64,000 nucleotides of DNA from contig JANRJV010000011.1 in NCBI GenBank assembly GCA_033763795.1, positions 99,645-163,644 of the forward strand, in the 5' to 3' direction. The translations under genes and the position numbers were made by a program. Below the pieces are notes generated by a model. The model was not told where the DNA came from and did not search any database. It saw only the letters and a list, made by a program, of their open reading frames with translations. The DNA is from JAEUIV01 sp033763795. GTDB lineage: Bacteria; Planctomycetota; Phycisphaerae; Phycisphaerales; UBA1924. Below, in pieces: positions 60,128 to 64,000 of the stretch (its first letter is position 1; the number at the start of each line of letters is the position of its first letter).

Positions 60128-60141
60128 GCAACACTTCAGCC
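60128..60141 (-). promoter_or_regulatory. Possible sigma-54 promoter of the PEP-CTERM gene
   Basis: On the minus strand CGGCTGAAGTGTTGCT has GG and GC with exactly ten bases between them, and the -12 element TTGC is intact; the -24 element keeps GGC. The start would lie near 60116, giving a leader of about 57 bases that includes the ribosome binding site. Known PEP-CTERM/exosortase systems often use the sigma-54 activator PrsR, which supports the idea. Confidence 0.5.
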
Positions 60142-60243
60142 GCATGAGTGGCTGTTGGAGGCTGATAACCGCATCCCTTGGCTGAATTGACAGCCTAAGA
60201 AGCGAGCGGTTGGGGCGTGTTCGGGCAGTTGTGGCGCGGTGGC

Positions 60244-60825
60244 TCAGTGGACGAGTGAGTGAGCCTTTTCGATGGTCTCGATGACCTGGCGGACCTGGAA
60301 GGGCTTCTTGAGGAAGCTGTCGAAGCCCTGCTGGCGGAGGGACATGGCCTGCCCGTCGGTGAGCTTTCCGCTCATTGCGATGATGCGGGTGATGGCGAGG
60401 TCCTCGTTGCCGCGGACGGTTTCGGCGACGTGGCGTGCGTCGCCGTCGGATCCGAGGTGGATGTCGAGGAGCATGACGTGCGGCTTGAAGCGTTCGCACT
60501 CGATGCCGGCCTCGAAGCCGTTGCGGGCGGTGCGGACTTCGTAGCCGGCCTGCTCTGCGAGGAGCTTTCTGAGGGCGTCGGTGATGTCCTTTTCGTCATC
60601 GACGACGAGGACGCGCGTTTTTCCGGACATGACCCCGTCGAGGGGGATGCCGTGGGCCTTCATGAATGAGATGAGCTGGCTGAGGGGGATCCTGCGATCC
60701 TTCGAGCCTGGGATGCGGTATCCCTTGAGCTGCCCGCTGTCGAACCACTTCGAGACTGTGCGCGGGGCAACGTTGCAGATTTTGGCGACTTCGCCGGTTG
60801 TCAGGACGTCCTTCTCTGGGGGCAT
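60244..60825 (-). CDS. Regulator with N-terminal HTH domain fused to a receiver domain
   Basis: I place the start at ATG 60825 (AAGG seven bases upstream), giving 193 residues; GTG 60831 adds two. Residues 8-60 are a MerR/excisionase-type HTH_17 domain (LTTGEVAKICNVAPRTVSKWFDSGQLKGYRIPG). Residues 70-190 are a full receiver domain with Asp76/Asp77, phospho-acceptor Asp121, Ser152 and Lys174. The order HTH first, receiver last is opposite to classical response regulators. No kinase lies nearby, so it is an orphan that may take phosphate from a distant partner. It is divergent from the HEAT-repeat gene and separated by 332 bases. Confidence 0.92.
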   Translation of the reverse strand: MPPEKDVLTTGEVAKICNVAPRTVSKWFDSGQLKGYRIPGSKDRRIPLSQLISFMKAHGIPLDGVMSGKTRVLVVDDEKDITDALRKLLAEQAGYEVRTARNGFEAGIECERFKPHVMLLDIHLGSDGDARHVAETVRGNEDLAITRIIAMSGKLTDGQAMSLRQQGFDSFLKKPFQVRQVIETIEKAHSLVH

Positions 60826-61041
60826 GAACACACCTTGGGGAGGGCGGTCTCAGGCAGTGCCGGGCATCGCAACCTGGCGGCCGCAAGAGCATCGACGCGA
60901 TAAAGGGGCGTCTTGACGGCGGGATGGCGGAGATTGCGTGATTGGTGGGTATGGAGGAAAGGAAGTGCGGGCTTGGCGGGGGGCGCGTGTGCGGTCGGTG
61001 GAGGCGGGGCGGCCGGGGCCCGGGGGTCGGGGGCGGATGCT

Positions 61042-61071
61042 TTGACACTGCGCGAAAAGGCCCAGTAGATT
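61042..61071 (+). promoter_or_regulatory. Sigma-70-type promoter of the HEAT-repeat gene
   Basis: A perfect -35 TTGACA (61042-61047) is followed after 18 bases by TAGATT (61066-61071, four of six matches to TATAAT). The start would lie near 61078, about 80 bases before the GTG at 61158. The rest of the 326-base divergent gap holds no ORF, and I saw no clear promoter for the minus-strand regulator. Confidence 0.65.
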
Positions 61072-61157
61072 GCGGAACCTCACCCGACCGGAAATCGGAC
61101 GTTCTTCGTCGTCCGGGTGGTTCTGTCGACCTCGAAGGCTGCGCAGAGGAGTTCCCC

Positions 61158-63386
61158 GTGCCCGAGCTGAAGTTTCTTCGTTTGGCCGTTGGAAGGATGG
61201 CGGTCGCGGTCGCGTGCGTGTCGGGGGGGGCGCTGGTTCCAGCGGGGTTGAGCGTGGCGCAGCCGGCGGTGCAGCCGAGCGAGGCGCAGCTGCTGGAGGA
61301 CTTCAACTTCTATGTGCTGACGGCGAACAGCGAGCTGGCGCGGGCGAACGCGCAGGCGCTGCTGGACCGCCGACTCGACCCCAAGGTGTTCATGGGGATG
61401 GTTGAGGACTCGCCGACGCTGCTGGACCGTTTCGACAAGGCGTATCGGCGTGCGATCCTTGTTCCGGAGCTTGAGGGGGTGGCGTCGGAGCTGTACGGGC
61501 TGTTCGAGCAGGGCCGGCGTGAGCGTGCGCGTGACCCGGAGGAGATCGGTCGGAACATCCAGCTGCTCGTGGGGACGATGCGCGGGGCGGTGCTGGGCCG
61601 GGAGCGGCTGATGGCGGCGGGGGAGTATGCGGTGCCTCAGCTGGTCGAGGTGCTGATGACGCGTCAGAACCAGGCTCTGCAGACGGAGAGCGCGGGGATG
61701 CTGGCGTCGATGGGGCGGCGTGCGCTGGCGCCTCTGTGCGCGGCGCTGCTGCACGTTGATCCGGCGACGCAGGAGACGATCGCGCGGACGCTGGGGCGGA
61801 TCGGGTATCCGGCGGCGGGGCCTTACCTGACGGAGCTGGCGCGGACGACGAGCGTTGAGCCCGTGCGTGCGGCGGCGCTGCGGTCGCTGGAGCAGATCGG
61901 GGCGAGCACGAGCCCCGAGATGTCGCTGGCGGCGCTGTACCGCGAGCTGGGCGAGGAGTATTACGCGGAGCCCAAGAGCCTGACGGCGTTCCCGGGCGAG
62001 GAGCATCAGCTGTTGTGGAGCTATGAGCCGGCGCTGGGTCTGCAGCCCACGGCGGTGCGGACGGAGGTGTTCCACGAGGCGATGGCGATGCGTCTGGCGG
62101 AGCGTGCGCTGGGGCTGGATGGGACGGACCAGGAGTCGCTGGCGCTGTGGCTGGCGTCGAATTTTTCGAGAGAGCTGGACCAGGCGCCGGACTACGAGAA
62201 CCCTGCGTATCCGCAGCCGCCCCGTCGTGACGCGACGTATTACGCGGTGATGGCGGGGGCGGAGACGACGCAGAAGGTTCTGGCGAGGGCGCTGGCCGAG
62301 CGTGACACGCCGCTGGCGCGTCGTGCGATCGACGCGTTGTCGCGGAGCGCGGGGGTTGCGGGGCTGGTGGGTCCTCAGGGCGTGCCGCTGGTTGAGGCGC
62401 TGAGCTATCCGGACCGCCGGGTGCGGTGGGAGGCGGCGCTGGCGCTGGGCCGTGCGAAGCCTCGTGTGCCTTTCGAGGGGTCGGAGCGCGTGGTGCCGAC
62501 GCTGGCGAGCGTGATCCGCGACGAGGGTGCGCGGTACGCGGTGGTGCTGGCGGACGAGCTGACGCGTCAGCAGTCGATCCGTTCGGTGCTGGAGGGCCTG
62601 GGGTACACGGTGCTGGCGCCGGCGATGAACCTTGAATCGGCGGCGGCGACGATCGGCGAGGCGCCGGGCGTGGATGTGATCGTGACGGACCTGACGACGG
62701 ACGGGACGGTCGCGACGATCGAGCAGGCGCGGAGCCAGGCGCGGCTGCAGGCGACGCCGATCATCGGGATGATGTCGGCTTCGGGGGTGCAGCAGCACGG
62801 GGCGGCGTACGAGAACGAGCGTCTGACGCTGATTATCCGGCAGGGGGTGAGCGCGGAGCAGCTGACGGAGGCGGTGTCGCAGTTCGTGGAGCGTGCGTCG
62901 GGGGCGGCGCTGAGCGACGAGGAGCTTCGGAGCTATGCGACGGCGGCGCTGAACGTTCTGCAGGAGCTTGCGGTGGCGTCGGCGGGCGCGGCGACGCAGG
63001 TGAGCGCGTACGACGTGACGGACGCGTCGGTGTCGCTGATCGGTGCGCTGTCTGAGACGGGCGGCGGTCTGCGGGTGCAGGTCGCGGACGTGCTGAGCTA
63101 CATCGGCGAGCAGCGTGCGCAGGTGGCGCTGATGGACGCGGTGATGAACGCCGAGGCGGACGAGCGGCTGGTGATGATGTCGAAGATGAACGCTTCGGCG
63201 AAGCGGTTCGGGAACATGCTGGAGGAGCGGCAGGTGGGCTGGCTGCTTGAGGCGGCCGAGTCGAGCACGGGCGAGGAGGCGACGCTTGCGGCGTCGCTGA
63301 TCGGCGCGCTGAACCTGCCGAACGAGAAGCTTGTGCCGCTGATCGCCGGTGGCGCGGAGCGCGGCGAGGAGCGTTCGGGGCGCTGA
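61158..63386 (+). CDS. Exported HEAT-repeat protein with receiver-like domain
   Basis: GTG 61158 has GAGGAG seven bases upstream and gives 742 residues with a signal peptide (LAVGRMAVAVACVSGGALVPAGLSVA, cleavage near Ala34). Helical HEAT-type repeats occupy about 60-300 and 400-455 (for example ALQTESAGMLASMGRRALAPLCAALLHV and RRVRWEAALALGRA) and again near the C-terminus. Around 457-580 lies a receiver-like segment: VVLADELTRQQSIRSVLEGLGYTVL, VIVTDL with Asp511, IIGMMS with Ser540, and Arg where the conserved Lys is expected. The protein should be periplasmic or surface-bound. The codons are mostly G-ending. The function is unknown. Confidence 0.85.
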   Translation: MPELKFLRLAVGRMAVAVACVSGGALVPAGLSVAQPAVQPSEAQLLEDFNFYVLTANSELARANAQALLDRRLDPKVFMGMVEDSPTLLDRFDKAYRRAILVPELEGVASELYGLFEQGRRERARDPEEIGRNIQLLVGTMRGAVLGRERLMAAGEYAVPQLVEVLMTRQNQALQTESAGMLASMGRRALAPLCAALLHVDPATQETIARTLGRIGYPAAGPYLTELARTTSVEPVRAAALRSLEQIGASTSPEMSLAALYRELGEEYYAEPKSLTAFPGEEHQLLWSYEPALGLQPTAVRTEVFHEAMAMRLAERALGLDGTDQESLALWLASNFSRELDQAPDYENPAYPQPPRRDATYYAVMAGAETTQKVLARALAERDTPLARRAIDALSRSAGVAGLVGPQGVPLVEALSYPDRRVRWEAALALGRAKPRVPFEGSERVVPTLASVIRDEGARYAVVLADELTRQQSIRSVLEGLGYTVLAPAMNLESAAATIGEAPGVDVIVTDLTTDGTVATIEQARSQARLQATPIIGMMSASGVQQHGAAYENERLTLIIRQGVSAEQLTEAVSQFVERASGAALSDEELRSYATAALNVLQELAVASAGAATQVSAYDVTDASVSLIGALSETGGGLRVQVADVLSYIGEQRAQVALMDAVMNAEADERLVMMSKMNASAKRFGNMLEERQVGWLLEAAESSTGEEATLAASLIGALNLPNEKLVPLIAGGAERGEERSGR

Positions 63387-63803
63387 GTCTCGGGGTTATC
63401 CGGCGGGGGAGCGGGCGTGCGGCGGGGCGCGCGGGGTGGGCGTGCGCGCGGGGGGCGGCGGGGCGTTCTCGGACAGGGGTCAACCCGTAGAGGCTTCATC
63501 TAGCGCGATGATGTGCGGGGCTTGTCCCTGACGGCTGCGCGGCTCTTGGCGGCTGGGCGGGGCGCGGTCCTGGGGCGAAGTGGCTGTCGGGTCAAGGGAT
63601 ACGCGCGGCGGGTCGATGACGCAGACGTTCGCCCGAGGTGGGCACGTCGGCGCTCGCTCCGGATGTTCCGGAGGGCCGACTTCCAGAAGACACGGGCGCG
63701 GACGGCGCGGGCGGCGAACATTGCCGCCGTGTCCGTGGAAGCGGAAGGGCCGCGGATGAACTCCCGCGGCAATCGAGGCTGAGCCCTCAAGGAGTCGATC
63801 GCC
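63387..63803. other. Gene-free region upstream of the pilin
   Basis: The 417 bases after the HEAT-repeat gene contain no credible ORF. The first 90 are almost pure G/C. The second half contains three perfect stems listed separately. I could not place a promoter. Confidence 0.5.
63657..63770 (+). promoter_or_regulatory. Three perfect hairpins in the pilin leader
   Basis: CTCCGGA-TGT-TCCGGAG (63657-63673), GGCGGC-GAACATT-GCCGCC (63710-63728) and GCCGCGG-ATGAACTC-CCGCGGC (63749-63770) lie one after another. The last ends 18 bases before the AAGGAG ribosome binding site. Stem lengths are 7, 6 and 7 bp with loops of 3, 7 and 8 bases. They probably stabilise or regulate the pilin message. Confidence 0.6.
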
Positions 63804-64000
63804 ATGCGGAATCGTCGAAGCGGCTTCACCCTGGTTGAGATCCTGATCGTGGTGGTGATCCTGGGCATTCTTGCCGCGATCGTGATCCCTCAGTTCACGA
63901 GCGCGAGCCAGGAAGCGATCAAGGGCGCGCTGCAGAGCCAGCTGCAGACCATCAGCAGCCAGGTCGAGCTGTACCGCGTGCGGAACGCGGGTCAGCTTCC
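63804..64000 (+). CDS. Type IV pilin / GspG-type major pseudopilin, 3' end outside window
   Basis: The visible 65 residues begin MRNRRSGFTLVEILIVVVI. A short basic leader is cut after Gly7, Phe8 becomes the mature N-terminus, and Glu12 lies at +5. The helix continues GILAAIVIPQFTSASQEAIKGALQSQLQTISSQVELY, a pattern seen in major pilins and GspG-like proteins, where a helix kink occurs at the Pro. The short leader contrasts with the 13-17-residue leaders of the pseudopilins at 11-18 kb. AAGGAG lies about nine bases upstream. It is far from the assembly genes and may be the main subunit assembled by them. Confidence 0.92.
   Translation, partial: MRNRRSGFTLVEILIVVVILGILAAIVIPQFTSASQEAIKGALQSQLQTISSQVELYRVRNAGQL

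Noticed and set aside
63513..63782. 89-codon plus-strand frame before the pilin
   Set aside because: It is Arg/Ala-rich without a fold, and it covers the region of three perfect hairpins.
1..64000. CRISPR arrays, tRNA or rRNA genes, insertion sequences, integrases
   Set aside because: No regularly spaced repeats beyond the single 22-bp pair, no cloverleaf or rRNA-like segment and no transposase or integrase motif were seen on reading both strands.

Overview
The window looks like a chromosomal segment of a very GC-rich planctomycete, most likely of the class Phycisphaerae. This is inferred from two exported proteins ending in a short Pro-Ala-Pro-Gly motif, a hydrophobic helix and an Arg cluster (PEP-CTERM type), from a pseudopilin cluster of unusually large proteins, and from a Gram-negative flagellar locus. 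No rRNA, tRNA, CRISPR array, insertion sequence or prophage was seen.

Layout. 0-3 kb (minus strand): a truncated exported barrel-like protein and a BatA/von Willebrand A membrane protein. 3.4-5.1 kb: a PEP-CTERM protein with a clear terminator, and a stand-alone CoaB-type enzyme. 5.2-22.5 kb: a type IV pilus/type II secretion assembly operon with two PilB/GspE ATPases, PilT, PilC/GspF, five pseudopilin-like proteins and a 1430-residue GspK-like protein, mostly joined by 1-4 base overlaps. 22.5-26 kb: a small zinc-ribbon protein, then a minus-strand trio of unknown function (Cys/Thr-Gly protein, lipoprotein, beta-rich/RDD membrane protein). 26.1-28.6 kb: a membrane-anchored TPR protein.

28.7-56.2 kb is one long flagellar locus on the plus strand: flgN, a histidine kinase and a sigma-54 response regulator, flgB, flgC, fliE, fliF, fliG, fliH, fliI, fliJ, a MotE-like protein, fliK, flgD, a TIGR02530-like protein, flgE, an unknown membrane protein, fliL, fliN, fliO, fliP, fliQ, fliR, flhB, flhA, flhF, flhG, a small membrane protein and the flagellar sigma factor. 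It supplies the basal body, export gate, hook, placement GTPase/ATPase pair and transcriptional control. It holds no fliM, motA/motB, flagellin, filament cap or hook-filament junction gene.

56.3-64 kb: a repeat-bearing gene-free stretch, a YgfZ-type protein, an M42 aminopeptidase, a second PEP-CTERM protein with a sigma-54-like promoter, a HTH-receiver fusion regulator, an exported HEAT-repeat protein with an apparent receiver-like domain, and the start of a type IV pilin behind a hairpin-rich leader.

Two large-scale points. The plus strand is C-rich from the left edge to about 52 kb and G-rich from about 54 kb on, whichever strand is coding, so GC skew reverses inside flhF/flhG. Many inter-gene gaps of the flagellar locus carry perfect short-loop hairpins.
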